64,000 nucleotides of DNA, from positions 124,001 through 188,000 of the forward strand of contig JADJHU010000015.1 in the NCBI GenBank assembly GCA_016707425.1, given 5' to 3'. Positions 45,034 through 52,944 of this stretch are shown here, in pieces. The first letter of the stretch is position 1; each line of letters begins with the position of its first letter. The notes beneath the pieces were generated by a model. That model did not search any database. It was not told where the DNA came from and saw only the letters and a list, made by a program, of their open reading frames with translations. This stretch comes from Gammaproteobacteria bacterium (GTDB taxonomy: Bacteria > Pseudomonadota > Gammaproteobacteria > Steroidobacterales > Steroidobacteraceae). Position numbers and translations under genes: made by a program.

Positions 45034-45450
45034 TCAGGACTGGCCGAGCCGCAGCGTCGCGAGCAGGAGATTCTTGGCGGTCTCGATCACCTCGACGTTG
45101 TTCTGGTAGGAGCGGGACGCCGAGATCATGTCGACCATCTCCTCGACCACATTGACGTTCGGTGCATAGACATAGCCCTGCTGATCGGCAAGCGGATTGC
45201 CCGGTTCGTAGCGGGCGAGCGCAGGCGCATCGCTCTCGACGACGCCGCGCACACGCACGGCCGCGCCGGGAGCATCCGCTGCCGGTGCAGCGCGAACGGC
45301 CTCGAAGACCGGGTGGCGGGCCTTGTAGACGCTCTGCGCATCGGCGCCGACACTGTTCGCGTTGGCGAGATTGCTCGCGGTCGTATTGAGCCGCACCGAC
45401 TGGGCCGCGAGACCCGAGCCCGCGATGTCGAAGATCCTGAAGCTCGACAT
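45034..45450 (-). CDS. flgC: Proximal rod protein FlgC
   Basis: 138 residues. N-terminal FRIFDIAGSGLAAQSVRLNT with TASNLANANSVG; C-terminal YVYAPNVNVVEEMVDMISAS and RSYQNNVEVIETAKNLLLAT. Two nucleotides separate it from flgB. Confidence 0.96.
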   Translation of the reverse strand: MSSFRIFDIAGSGLAAQSVRLNTTASNLANANSVGADAQSVYKARHPVFEAVRAAPAADAPGAAVRVRGVVESDAPALARYEPGNPLADQQGYVYAPNVNVVEEMVDMISASRSYQNNVEVIETAKNLLLATLRLGQS

Positions 45451-45452
45451 GA

Positions 45453-45863
45453 TTATTGTCCGGTGATCGCGGTCAGCAGCCCGCGGAAGCGCTGGTTGAG
45501 GAACGTGAGGGTGGCCTGGTAGCGCACGGCGTTCTCGGCAAAGGCCGCCTGCTCGAGCTGCACATCGACGGTATTGCCGTCGAGCGAGGGCGCGAGTGGC
45601 ACCCGGTAACGCAGGCCGCCAGGCGCGGCGCCGGCGGTCGCGTCCGCCGCGCCCATGTGGCGGGCACTGGTCGTCTCGAGGCGGACGCCGCCATCGCTGC
45701 CGCCCTGCACGGCCGCCAGTGCGCTGCGAAAGTCGATGTCGCGTGCACGAAATCCCGGCGTGTCGGCATTCGCAAGGTTGTTCGCGATGAGCTCCGTGCG
45801 CTGTGCACGGAGTTTCAGTGCCGCGGCGTGCAGCGCCAGATTCCCATCGAGGTCGAATGGCAT
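45453..45863 (-). CDS. flgB: Proximal rod protein FlgB
   Basis: 136 residues from the ATG at 45863, chosen by homology (MPFDLDGNLALHAAALKLRA) and GGAGGG upstream; a longer frame reaches 45911. The rod motif NNLANADTPGFRARDIDF near 28-45 is intact. First gene of the long flgBCDEFGHIJ-KL run. It is divergent from flgA across a 256-bp region that carries sigma-54 and sigma-28 promoters. Confidence 0.95.
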   Translation of the reverse strand: MPFDLDGNLALHAAALKLRAQRTELIANNLANADTPGFRARDIDFRSALAAVQGGSDGGVRLETTSARHMGAADATAGAAPGGLRYRVPLAPSLDGNTVDVQLEQAAFAENAVRYQATLTFLNQRFRGLLTAITGQ

Positions 45864-45900
45864 GGGCCCTCCGTCAGAATTCCGACTCGCAGGGAGTGAA

Positions 45901-45915
45901 GCAAAGCCCATGCCA
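45901..45915 (-). promoter_or_regulatory. Sigma-54 promoter for flgB
   Basis: Minus strand TGGCATGGGCTTTGC keeps GG-N10-GC spacing and the TTGC -12 element; the -24 element has T for C at position 6. The predicted start lies about 26 nt before the flgB ATG. Confidence 0.75.
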
Positions 45916-46052
45916 CGGGACGCGCAGGCCGGTGACGCCGGCTCTTCAGGCGAAGAAGAGGCTTGTGGCCGTGATGCGCTTCACGCGCGGGCGGCAGGGA
46001 GTTGCCGCAACAAGGCAGATTCCGGCCTGGAAGGTCCGGGAGATCCTTCAGG

Positions 46053-46079
46053 TTATCGGTCATGCGAGTGGCGACTTTA
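46053..46079 (-). promoter_or_regulatory. Sigma-28 promoter, distal, reading toward flgB
   Basis: Minus strand: -35 TAAAGTCG, 11-nt spacer, -10 ACCGATAA, close to the enteric FliA consensus. It lies about 190 nt upstream of flgB and behind its sigma-54 promoter, implying two temporal inputs. A short minus-strand frame (about 82 codons from 46063) overlaps the -10 and is not a convincing gene. Confidence 0.65.
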
Positions 46080-46092
46080 GGCGCTGCTCCTC

Positions 46093-46107
46093 TGGCATGA
46101 GCCTTGC
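46093..46107 (+). promoter_or_regulatory. Sigma-54 promoter for flgA
   Basis: TGGCATGAGCCTTGC has exact GG-N10-GC spacing and closely resembles the flgB site on the opposite strand. The predicted start site falls at about 46118-46119, only one or two bases before the flgA ATG, so a near-leaderless transcript is implied. Confidence 0.72.
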
Positions 46108-46119
46108 TTCTTCCGGGGC

Positions 46120-46851
46120 ATGCAATGTGCTACTGCCAGACTTCTGGGCGCGTGCATCACCGCGTTGTGCGTCTCCGGCGCGGCGGCACCGGTCATGGCC
46201 GCCGCCAATCTGCCGGCCCCGGCCCAGCCGCTCGAGACGATTCGCGGCAGCGCACGCGACTTCGTCGCGAGCCTCATTCCACACGGCACCGGGGTGAGCC
46301 ACATCGAGGTGGCGCCGCTCGACCCGCGTCTGCGGCTGCACGCCTGCGCCACGAAGCTGCACGCCTCGCTGCCCGCAGGCGCGGAGCTGCGTCCGCGCAC
46401 CACCGTGTCCGTGGCCTGCGAGGATGCTTCGCCGTGGCGGATCTACGTGGGAGTCGACATCGAGTCGGATGTCCCGGTCCTCGTCCTGCGCCGCGCAGCG
46501 GTGCGGGGCGAGGAGCTCAGTGCGGCCGACCTCGAGATCCAGCAGCGACGGGTCCCCGGGCTTGCACATGCTTATGTGAATGACGTGCAGGCGCTCACCG
46601 GTCGCACGCTCAGGCGGGCACTTTCAGCCGGCGCCGCACTCACCGCGGATGCGCTCGCACCCCGCCGGCTCGTGCAGCGCGGACAGGAGGTCACCCTCCT
46701 GGCGGCGAGCGGGGCCGTGCAGGTGCGCGCACCCGGGATCGCCCTCGCCGACGCCGGCGCCGCCCAGCGTGTGCGCGTCCAGAACTCCGCCTCGATGCGG
46801 GTGGTCGAGGGGATCGTCGAGAGCGCCTCCACGGTGAGGGTCTCCCCGTGA
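46120..46851 (+). CDS. flgA: P-ring assembly chaperone FlgA
   Basis: 243 residues. The N-terminal signal peptide (about 1-28, ending near APVMAAA) targets it to the periplasm. The SAF-type C-terminal region (about 115-240) shows LRRAAVRGEELSAADLEIQQ, LTGRTLRRALSAGAALTADA and the end block QNSASMRVVEGIVES. It assists FlgI polymerisation. No good Shine-Dalgarno is seen, consistent with the sigma-54 promoter almost touching the start codon. Confidence 0.92.
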   Translation: MQCATARLLGACITALCVSGAAAPVMAAANLPAPAQPLETIRGSARDFVASLIPHGTGVSHIEVAPLDPRLRLHACATKLHASLPAGAELRPRTTVSVACEDASPWRIYVGVDIESDVPVLVLRRAAVRGEELSAADLEIQQRRVPGLAHAYVNDVQALTGRTLRRALSAGAALTADALAPRRLVQRGQEVTLLAASGAVQVRAPGIALADAGAAQRVRVQNSASMRVVEGIVESASTVRVSP

Positions 46852-46890
46852 GCCCGGGAGCTCGGCCGGTGCCTGCCGTCACCGCGGGGT

Positions 46891-46917
46891 TAAAGTCTGG
46901 TCGATCCCGGCCGTTAC
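46891..46917 (+). promoter_or_regulatory. Sigma-28 promoter for flgM-flgN
   Basis: -35 TAAAGTCT, 11-nt spacer, -10 GCCGTTAC. It lies in the 93-bp flgA-flgM spacer, 27 nt before the flgM GTG. FliA driving its own anti-sigma factor is the usual feedback arrangement. Confidence 0.82.
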
Positions 46918-46944
46918 AGGGTCGGCAACTACAAGGGGAAGGCC

Positions 46945-47265
46945 GTGTCCAGCAAGATTGAAGGAGTCGATGCACGCCCCAGCCCGGTCGGGCCGGGCCG
47001 GCCCGTGAACCGGAGTCACGACTCCACGACGGGTGACGCCCGGGGAGGTGGCGCCGGGAGCGGCGTGAACATCACCGACTCGGCTCGGCGCCTTGCGGCA
47101 CTCGAACAGGCGGTGCGCGACATGCCCGCGGTCGACGATGCCAGGGTCGCCGAAGTGCACCGAGCGCTCGCCGACGGCAGCTATGAGGTTCACGCGGAGC
47201 GCATCGCCAGCAAGCTCATGGACCTCGAGCAGCTGCTCGCGCACGGACGGCGAGGGGGGAAGTAG
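46945..47265 (+). CDS. flgM: Anti-sigma-28 factor FlgM
   Basis: 106 residues from a GTG with AAGGGGAAGG upstream. The N-terminal 50 residues are disordered and basic/Gly-rich. The C-terminal FliA-binding region begins VNITDSARRLAALEQAV (about 47-63), with VAEVHRALADGSYEV near 75 and IASKLMDLEQLL near 92. It is exported through the completed hook, freeing FliA. It is longer at the N-terminus than the enteric protein but normal for pseudomonads. Confidence 0.93.
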   Translation: MSSKIEGVDARPSPVGPGRPVNRSHDSTTGDARGGGAGSGVNITDSARRLAALEQAVRDMPAVDDARVAEVHRALADGSYEVHAERIASKLMDLEQLLAHGRRGGK

Positions 47266-47268
47266 CGC

Positions 47269-47754
47269 GTGGATCCGACCCTCTGCCGTGAGCATCTGGA
47301 AAGAATTCTCCTCGAAGAAACGGCCGCTCTCGCCAGGCTCGAAACGATCCTCGAAGAGGAACATCGCCGCCTCGAGGAACGGGACGTTGACGGTCTCGAG
47401 CGTGCCGGACTCGCCCGCCAGGAGCAGGTCACGGCTCTGCTGCGCCTCGAGGAAGAGCGCGGCTCACTCTGCAGCATGCACGGATATGCCACAGACGCCA
47501 GCGGCCTCGAACAGCTCGCCGCCTGGTGCGACCCTTCAGGTAGCCTGCGCCTGCGCTTCGAGGAGACCGCGCTGCGCGCGACTCGCTGCAAGGATTTCAA
47601 CGCGCGCAACGGTGCACTCGTCGGCGCGCGACTCCGTCGCGTGGAACAGATGCTCGGGATGCTCGATGGCAGCCGCTCCCTCGGCCGCACCTACGGACCG
47701 ACCGGCGTGACCCACGGCGCGACCGTGGGCCGCGTGGTGCAGCTGCGCGCCTGA
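47269..47754 (+). CDS. flgN: Flagellar export chaperone FlgN
   Basis: 161 residues from a GTG 3 nt after flgM. Long charged helices dominate (REHLERILLEETAALARLET, LERAGLARQEQVTALLRLEE), followed by FEETALRATRCKDFNARNGA, a typical FlgN segment. It escorts FlgK and FlgL to FlhA. Confidence 0.92.
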   Translation: MDPTLCREHLERILLEETAALARLETILEEEHRRLEERDVDGLERAGLARQEQVTALLRLEEERGSLCSMHGYATDASGLEQLAAWCDPSGSLRLRFEETALRATRCKDFNARNGALVGARLRRVEQMLGMLDGSRSLGRTYGPTGVTHGATVGRVVQLRA

Positions 47755-47773
47755 ACGTCCCGACCACGCGCCC

Positions 47774-47790
47774 AGACTTGACATAAGTCT
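47774..47790. terminator. Small hairpin between convergent genes
   Basis: AGACTT-GACAT-AAGTCT is a perfect 6-bp dyad in the 51-bp spacer between flgN (+) and the unrecognised gene (-). Possible bidirectional terminator, no T-tract. Confidence 0.3.
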
Positions 47791-47805
47791 ACCGACAGCC
47801 GCCGA

Positions 47806-48510
47806 TCATCGCGAGGCTGGCAGGGCTTGTCCGGCTCCGGGAGCGGGCCTCCCGGATTCCCCTGCGGCCCGCCACGCATCGCCGGCGAGCATCTGCAGCC
47901 CGCGCAGCTGCGCGCGCTCGAGGGCGCCCGGTTCGCCGGTGCGCGCTGCCTCGAGCAACTCACGCCACGCGTCGAGGCGCTGGGGCCAGCGGGGTGCGAG
48001 CCATTCCCTTCCGCTCTCCGCGACGCGGGTGATCTGCGCGAGCGTGCTCGCGGCGATCGCCTCCGCGTTCGCGGCGCTCAGCCCGAGCACGAAGCGCGCG
48101 GCAAACCGCCGCGTGCGCGCCAGGTGCCACGCGTAGGTGAGCAGCAGCCGCGCAAGCGGCTGCGCTTCGGCGGGCTCGAAGATGCTCTCCGGGCGCTGCT
48201 CGTCACAGACCTCATACCCACGCGCCGCGCGCCACCGGCGCGGCTCGGCAAAATCCGCGTCGAGCAGCGCATAGGGGCAGCGCGCAGCGCGCCGGAGTGC
48301 CGCCTCGTCGAGATCCTCCCACAGCGGCCGCAGCTCGCGCAGGAAGGCGCAGCCCCCCTCGCCCCCAGCGAGTGCCAGGCGCCGCATGGCGCCAAGCGCC
48401 TGTTCGTTGATCTCCACCACGGGCGCGAAGGCTTCGTCCTCGAGAAATGCCTCGGGAGCCCAGATTCGCACCATTCCAGGACCACAGACCGGTTCGCCTT
48501 TGTCACCCAT
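47806..48510 (-). CDS. Protein of unknown function, divergent from the FlhC-like gene
   Basis: 234 residues, no signal peptide or membrane segment. Rich in Ala/Arg/Glu and predicted mostly helical. Blocks such as CAFLRELRPLWEDLDEAALR near 54-73, CPYALLDADFAEPRRWR near 78-94 and LARLLLTYAWHLARTRRFAARFVLGLS in parts near 118-145 look like a conserved cytoplasmic protein, but I do not recognise the family. It shares a 110-bp AT-rich divergent promoter region with the FlhC-like regulator and lies beside flgMN, so a motility link is plausible but unproven. Confidence 0.7.
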   Translation of the reverse strand: MGDKGEPVCGPGMVRIWAPEAFLEDEAFAPVVEINEQALGAMRRLALAGGEGGCAFLRELRPLWEDLDEAALRRAARCPYALLDADFAEPRRWRAARGYEVCDEQRPESIFEPAEAQPLARLLLTYAWHLARTRRFAARFVLGLSAANAEAIAASTLAQITRVAESGREWLAPRWPQRLDAWRELLEAARTGEPGALERAQLRGLQMLAGDAWRAAGESGRPAPGAGQALPASR

Positions 48511-48566
48511 CGCATTCCTCCCTCTTCGCGCGAATTATCGGTCCGGAGCAGGGCTGTACTCACATC

Positions 48567-48598
48567 TTCGAAATTGGGATATTAATACCAAATTCGAA
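48567..48598. promoter_or_regulatory. AT-rich palindrome, likely operator, between divergent genes
   Basis: TTCGAAATTGG and CCAAATTCGAA form 11-nt arms (one mismatched pair) around GATATTAATA. It is a conspicuous AT-rich island in GC-rich DNA, 23 nt before the FlhC-like GTG and 57 nt before the opposite gene. Position and symmetry suggest a dimeric regulator site, possibly autoregulation. Confidence 0.55.
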
Positions 48599-48620
48599 AT
48601 GTCATGAATCAGGGGGTACC

Positions 48621-49274
48621 GTGCGAATCACCGATGACCGCTACAGCCGCGACCGGCTGCGCTTCGACCTGGCGCTGCGCTTCATCCGCCATGAAGCACG
48701 GACCCACACCATTCGCACCTGGACGGGACTCACGGACGACCGCATCCGCAAGCTCTACCGCTCCTATCTCCGGGAGGCGGACGGCCAGCCCGTACCGCGC
48801 CATCGCGGCAAATCCCCGCGACAGGCCGGCTTCTTCATGCGTTCCGCGCGCATCCAGCAGGAGACGGCGATCCTTGCCTCGCTCTGCTGTCTGCACGGTG
48901 TGCTCGCACCGCGGGATGCGTCGCACCTGCGCCCGCCGGGCAGCATCACCCGCGGGGAGCTGCTCTGTCAGGCCTTCGAAACCTACCGGGCCTGCGTGCC
49001 GAATGCGCAGATCAGCTTCGAGCACGCGGTGTTCCTGATTGGCGCGCTCGGCCGCGGCGATGAGCTCGCGCTCGCGAGCTGCCCCGGGTGCGGCAGCCTG
49101 AACGTCCGCGATCGCCTGGCCCTGCGCGAGAGACACTGCCCGCACTGCGGCGGGCACGCCGAACCCGCGGCGCGGCGTTCCCCTGCGGAGCGACGGCTGC
49201 CCCTCGGGCGCATCGCGGCGCTCTCGGCGCCCAATCCGGACCGGGTCGCGGCGACACGCGCCGCCCTGCGCTGA
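48621..49274 (+). CDS. FlhC-like transcriptional regulator
   Basis: 217 residues from the GTG at 48621 (AGGGGG upstream). Three features match FlhC: an N-terminal helix-turn-helix region (RTHTIRTWTGLTDDRIRKLY, about 27-46), a middle helical stretch with CQAFETYRACVPNAQISFEHA near 116-136, and a zinc site with Cys154/Cys157 (CPGC) and Cys173/Cys176 (CPHC). FlhC normally acts as FlhD4C2. No flhD is in the window, and this locus uses FleQ-type control, so its role here is unclear. The basic C-terminal tail may contact DNA. Confidence 0.72.
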   Translation: MRITDDRYSRDRLRFDLALRFIRHEARTHTIRTWTGLTDDRIRKLYRSYLREADGQPVPRHRGKSPRQAGFFMRSARIQQETAILASLCCLHGVLAPRDASHLRPPGSITRGELLCQAFETYRACVPNAQISFEHAVFLIGALGRGDELALASCPGCGSLNVRDRLALRERHCPHCGGHAEPAARRSPAERRLPLGRIAALSAPNPDRVAATRAALR

Positions 49275-49332
49275 GCGGCAGCGGCGAAGCCCGCAATGCC
49301 GGTGCGGATCCGCTGCGCCGGCACCGCGTTGC

Positions 49333-49338
49333 TAGAAT
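49333..49338 (+). promoter_or_regulatory. Candidate -10 element before nudC
   Basis: TAGAAT lies 9 nt before the nudC ATG. The start site would then be almost at the start codon. No convincing -35 at 17 bp. Confidence 0.25.
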
Positions 49339-49347
49339 GCCCGGCGG

Positions 49348-50262
49348 ATGGAAGCAGGCATGTCACGCGGTCCAAATTTCTTCGCTGGCCCGTACCTCGA
49401 GCGGCGCGCCGAGATGCGTGCGGACGTCCGGTGGCTGGAAGCGGCACTCGCGGATCCGGACACACTGTTCCTGCCTGTCCTCGGCACTGCGCAATTCGTG
49501 AGTCGCGAACCCGCACCGCACGCAGCCTTCGTGCACGCCGGGCATGCGCTGGTGCAGACGATGGAAGTGTCGCGCCTGACTCCCCTAGGCTGGTTTCGCG
49601 GCACCCGCTGCGTGATGTGCGAGGTGGAAGAACGCGAGGCCGCCCTGCTTCTGAGCGACGCCCGCTTCGAGGAGCTGCGACCGCTCACGAGCATGCTGCC
49701 TGCAGACGAAGCCGGTCTCCTCGCCTACGCACGCGCCCTCGCGATCTGGCGCGCCGGCCACCGCTTCTGCGGCCGCTGCGGCGCTCCGACACAGGCCGAG
49801 CGCGCCGGTCATGCGCTGCGCTGCTCGAATGCCGCCTGCGCGCGGGAAGTCTTCCCGCGCATCGACCCGGCGATCATCGTCCTGGTGACCGACGGCGAAC
49901 GCGCCCTCCTCGGCCGGCAGGCGAGCTGGCCCGCGGGGCGCTACTCCACCATCGCGGGTTTCGTCGAGCCGGGCGAAAGCCTGGAGGATGCCGTCACACG
50001 GGAAGTCTTCGAAGAGACGGGCGTGCGCATCGCATCCGTCGACTACCATTCCTCACAACCCTGGCCATTCCCGGCCTCGCTGATGATCGGCTTCACGGCC
50101 CGCGCGCCCGCCGGCGCAGTCGCCTGCGCCGACGGTGAGCTCGAGGATGCCCGCTGGTTCACGCGCGAAGAGATCGCCTCGGGCCTCCCTGCACTGCCAC
50201 CCTCGACCTCCATCTCGTACCGCCTCATCGAAGGCTGGTACGAGGCCGACCCCCGGGGTTGA
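49348..50262 (+). CDS. nudC: NAD(H) pyrophosphatase / RNA decapping hydrolase NudC
   Basis: 304 residues. An N-terminal domain precedes a zinc ribbon (FCGRCG near 140, then CSNAAC near 161). The Nudix box is GFVEPGESLEDAVTREVFEE followed by TGV (about 210-232). The NADH-pyrophosphatase signature SQPWPFPASLM near 235-245 is complete. It hydrolyses NAD(H) and NAD-capped RNA. It is followed 6 nt later by the NRDE gene. Confidence 0.95.
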   Translation: MEAGMSRGPNFFAGPYLERRAEMRADVRWLEAALADPDTLFLPVLGTAQFVSREPAPHAAFVHAGHALVQTMEVSRLTPLGWFRGTRCVMCEVEEREAALLLSDARFEELRPLTSMLPADEAGLLAYARALAIWRAGHRFCGRCGAPTQAERAGHALRCSNAACAREVFPRIDPAIIVLVTDGERALLGRQASWPAGRYSTIAGFVEPGESLEDAVTREVFEETGVRIASVDYHSSQPWPFPASLMIGFTARAPAGAVACADGELEDARWFTREEIASGLPALPPSTSISYRLIEGWYEADPRG

Positions 50263-50268
50263 GCCTTC

Positions 50269-51045
50269 GTGTGCCTGCTCATCCTCGCCTGGCGCATGCA
50301 TCCGCGGTATCCGCTGATCGTCGCGGCAAACCGCGACGAATTCCACGAGCGCCCGGCCGCGCCACTCGACCGCTGGGACGATCCCCGCGGGCTGTACGCG
50401 GGGCACGACCTGCGTGCCGGCGGCACCTGGCTCGGCGCTGATGCCGAAGGCCGCATCGGTATCGTCACCAATTTCCGCGAGCTCGCACGCCCGCGCCGCA
50501 ACGCGCCTTCCCGCGGCGGCCTCATTCCGGCCTTCTTCGGCAGCGGCACGCGTCCGGCCCGATTTCTCGAGGACCTCGAGACCGACGCGCCGGGCTACTC
50601 GGGCTTCAACCTGCTGCTCGGCGATCGCGAGGAGCTCTGGTATGCGGCCAATCGTGCTGACCGCTTCGCGCGCCCTCTGGGACCCGGGATCTACGGGCTG
50701 AGCAACCACTTCCTCGACACGCCGTGGCCCAAGCTCGAGCTCACCCGGAGCCGGTTCCTGGCGCAGCTCACGGCGCAGGAGCTGCGCGCCGAATCGCTGT
50801 TCGAGCTGCTCGCCGACCGGACGCCCGCCCCGGATCTGCCTCATCCCGACTCGGGATTCGATCCTGACTGGGAGCTCACGCTGTCCTCCCCTTTCATCGT
50901 GCATCCGGCTTTTGGCACACGCTGTTCGACGATCGTGCTCGCATCCGGCAGCGGCGCGGTCACGCTGCGTGAGCGACGCTTCGATGTCGAGGGCCGCACC
51001 GTCGGTGAGACCGAATTCACTTTGAACGGATCGCCCGTTCCCTGA
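50269..51045 (+). CDS. NRDE-family protein (TANGO2-like)
   Basis: 258 residues from a GTG. Met-Cys start (CLLILAWRMHP), then VAANRDEFHERPAAP near 19-33, which carries the Asn-Arg-Asp-Glu motif, and GGTWLGADAEGRIGIVTNFR near 51-70. Cys2 is a candidate N-terminal nucleophile by analogy with Ntn-type folds. Biological role in bacteria uncertain. It lies 6 nt after nudC and ends 90 nt before tamA. Confidence 0.9.
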   Translation: MCLLILAWRMHPRYPLIVAANRDEFHERPAAPLDRWDDPRGLYAGHDLRAGGTWLGADAEGRIGIVTNFRELARPRRNAPSRGGLIPAFFGSGTRPARFLEDLETDAPGYSGFNLLLGDREELWYAANRADRFARPLGPGIYGLSNHFLDTPWPKLELTRSRFLAQLTAQELRAESLFELLADRTPAPDLPHPDSGFDPDWELTLSSPFIVHPAFGTRCSTIVLASGSGAVTLRERRFDVEGRTVGETEFTLNGSPVP

Positions 51046-51102
51046 AGTCCAGAGCCACGCGGAGCCTCCGCGGAACCCGGGCGGCCGCGCACCACTCTGA
51101 AC

Positions 51103-51108
51103 TAGAAT
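51103..51108 (+). promoter_or_regulatory. Candidate -10 element before tamA
   Basis: TAGAAT lies about 28 nt before the tamA ATG in the 90-bp spacer. The same hexamer precedes nudC. No clear -35. Confidence 0.3.
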
Positions 51109-51135
51109 CTCGGTTTTTCAACGACGCGGAACCTG

Positions 51136-52944
51136 ATGGCGCGGCTGCTCGCAATCCTGCTGGTCATGCTGTGCGCCCTGGTGCCGGTACAGGTCCGCGC
51201 CGACATCACCATCGAGGTCGACGGTGTCGACGCCGAGATCCGGCGTAACGTGCTCGTGTTCCTGAGTCTCGAGCGCTACAAGGAACGCGATGACCTGCCC
51301 GAGGCGACACTCGAACGGCTGCAGGAACGGGTGGATCGCGAGGTGCGGTCGGCGCTGCGGCCCTTCGGTTACTACGAACCGCATGTGCGCACCGACATGC
51401 AGCGCCACGCCAGCGGGGATGCGACCGTGAGGATCACGATCGACCCGGGCGAACCCGTACGGGTGGAATCCGTGGACGTTGACGTCTCGGGACCGGGATC
51501 CGGCGATCCTCTGTTCACGGCCATCACGGATCATCTGCCGATCGCGCGTGGCGACCGCCTGAACCACGCTGCCTACGAGAAGCTCAAGGGCGACCTGCAG
51601 CGCACCGCCTCGACCTACGGCTTCCTCGATGCGCGCACGACGCGCAGCGACCTCATGGTTGATCCCGCGCAGCACTCGGCGCGCATCGTCCTCGCCATGG
51701 AGACGGGTCCGCGCTACCGCTTCGGCCCCACGACCTTCGAGCAGAACGCGATCGATGAGAGTCTGGCGCGCAGGTACCTGCGCTACCATGAAGGCGAGTC
51801 TTTCGATCTTACCCAGCTTCTGCGCACACAGTTTGCACTGGACGACAGCCAGTATTTCTCGGGTCTCGAGGTGCTCCCGGGCACCCGCGATCCCGAATCC
51901 CTCACGGTGCCGGTCAGCATCCACGCACGGCCTGCGCGGAGCAACCGCTATGCGTTTGGTCTGGGCTACGGCTCGGATACCCGCGCGCGCGGCACGGCCA
52001 CCTGGGACAAGCGCCGCGTGAACCGCCACGGCCATCGCTTCTACACCAAGCTCACGGCCGCACAGGTCGCGCAGACTCTGGAGCTGCGTTACAGCGTCCC
52101 CATTGGCGATCCTGCACTCGAGAAGGCCGATCTCTCGCTCCAGTGGCTCCGCAACGAAAACGTCGGAGACGTCCTCGAGGTGCGCTCCGTGGAGCTTCGA
52201 CCCAGCGTCACGCAGGTGCAGGGTCGCTGGCAGCGGGTGCTGTTCACCATCGCCACGCGTGCCACGAGCGAGTTCATCGGCCGCACGGAAACAGATACGC
52301 TGCTCATTCCCGGCATCAGCTATTCGCTCCTCCCACGGGGCTTTCTCGGCGAGGAGATCTTCACGCGCACGCTGTACGCGGAGCTGCGCGGATCGAGTGG
52401 CTTCCTGGGTTCGGATTCCGAATTCGTGCAGCTGCGCACGCATGCGGAACGCGTCTTTGATCTCGGGAGACGCTGGCATCTGCTGCTGCGCGCGGAGTTC
52501 GGAGCGAGCGCCGTCGGACACTTCAGCCAGCTGCCCGTCTCGCAGCGCTTCTTCGCCGGAGGCGACGAGAGTGTGCGCGGCTTCGGCTACAACGAGCTCT
52601 CGCCGTACACGCTGGTACCGCCGTCGGCACCGGCGGCCCCCGGTGCGCCCGCGGCCCCGCCCGTGTATGCAAAGGAAGGCGGCCGGCATCTCCTCACGGG
52701 CACCGTGGAGATCGTCCGCGACCTCCCGCGCAATCTCGGCATCGCGCTGTTCACGGATGGCGGGAACGCGATCAATGCCTTCGGTGAACCGCTGGCCTGG
52801 TCGGCCGGCATCGGTCTGCGCTATCGCCTGCCCGTGCTCACCGTGGGCATCGACATCGCGCAGTCAATCTATGAGCCGCTGCCCGCCGGCGTGCAAGTCC
52901 ACCGCAGCCCGCGGCTCCACATCAACTTCTCGCCCAAGCTCTGA
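51136..52944 (+). CDS. tamA: Translocation and assembly module outer-membrane protein TamA
   Basis: 602 residues. A signal peptide runs to about residue 22 (ending VQVRA). Three POTRA-like units span about 23-260. The 16-strand Omp85 barrel fills the rest, with the lid-lock motif RFFAGGDESVRGFGY near 475-489. An Ala/Pro-rich insert (about 493-512) follows the VRGFG strand. With TamB it inserts outer-membrane proteins and may help move phospholipid. Stop and tamB start overlap (ATGA). Confidence 0.93.
   Translation: MARLLAILLVMLCALVPVQVRADITIEVDGVDAEIRRNVLVFLSLERYKERDDLPEATLERLQERVDREVRSALRPFGYYEPHVRTDMQRHASGDATVRITIDPGEPVRVESVDVDVSGPGSGDPLFTAITDHLPIARGDRLNHAAYEKLKGDLQRTASTYGFLDARTTRSDLMVDPAQHSARIVLAMETGPRYRFGPTTFEQNAIDESLARRYLRYHEGESFDLTQLLRTQFALDDSQYFSGLEVLPGTRDPESLTVPVSIHARPARSNRYAFGLGYGSDTRARGTATWDKRRVNRHGHRFYTKLTAAQVAQTLELRYSVPIGDPALEKADLSLQWLRNENVGDVLEVRSVELRPSVTQVQGRWQRVLFTIATRATSEFIGRTETDTLLIPGISYSLLPRGFLGEEIFTRTLYAELRGSSGFLGSDSEFVQLRTHAERVFDLGRRWHLLLRAEFGASAVGHFSQLPVSQRFFAGGDESVRGFGYNELSPYTLVPPSAPAAPGAPAAPPVYAKEGGRHLLTGTVEIVRDLPRNLGIALFTDGGNAINAFGEPLAWSAGIGLRYRLPVLTVGIDIAQSIYEPLPAGVQVHRSPRLHINFSPKL

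Noticed and set aside
45815..46063. 82-codon minus-strand frame between flgB and flgA
   Set aside because: It overlaps the flgB promoter elements and the flgB start, with Arg/Pro/His-rich composition and no ribosome binding site.
47783..47814. FliA-like site on the + strand (ATAAGTCT then GCCGATCA)
   Set aside because: Spacer is 10 nt instead of 11 and it would transcribe antisense into the unrecognised gene; no target.
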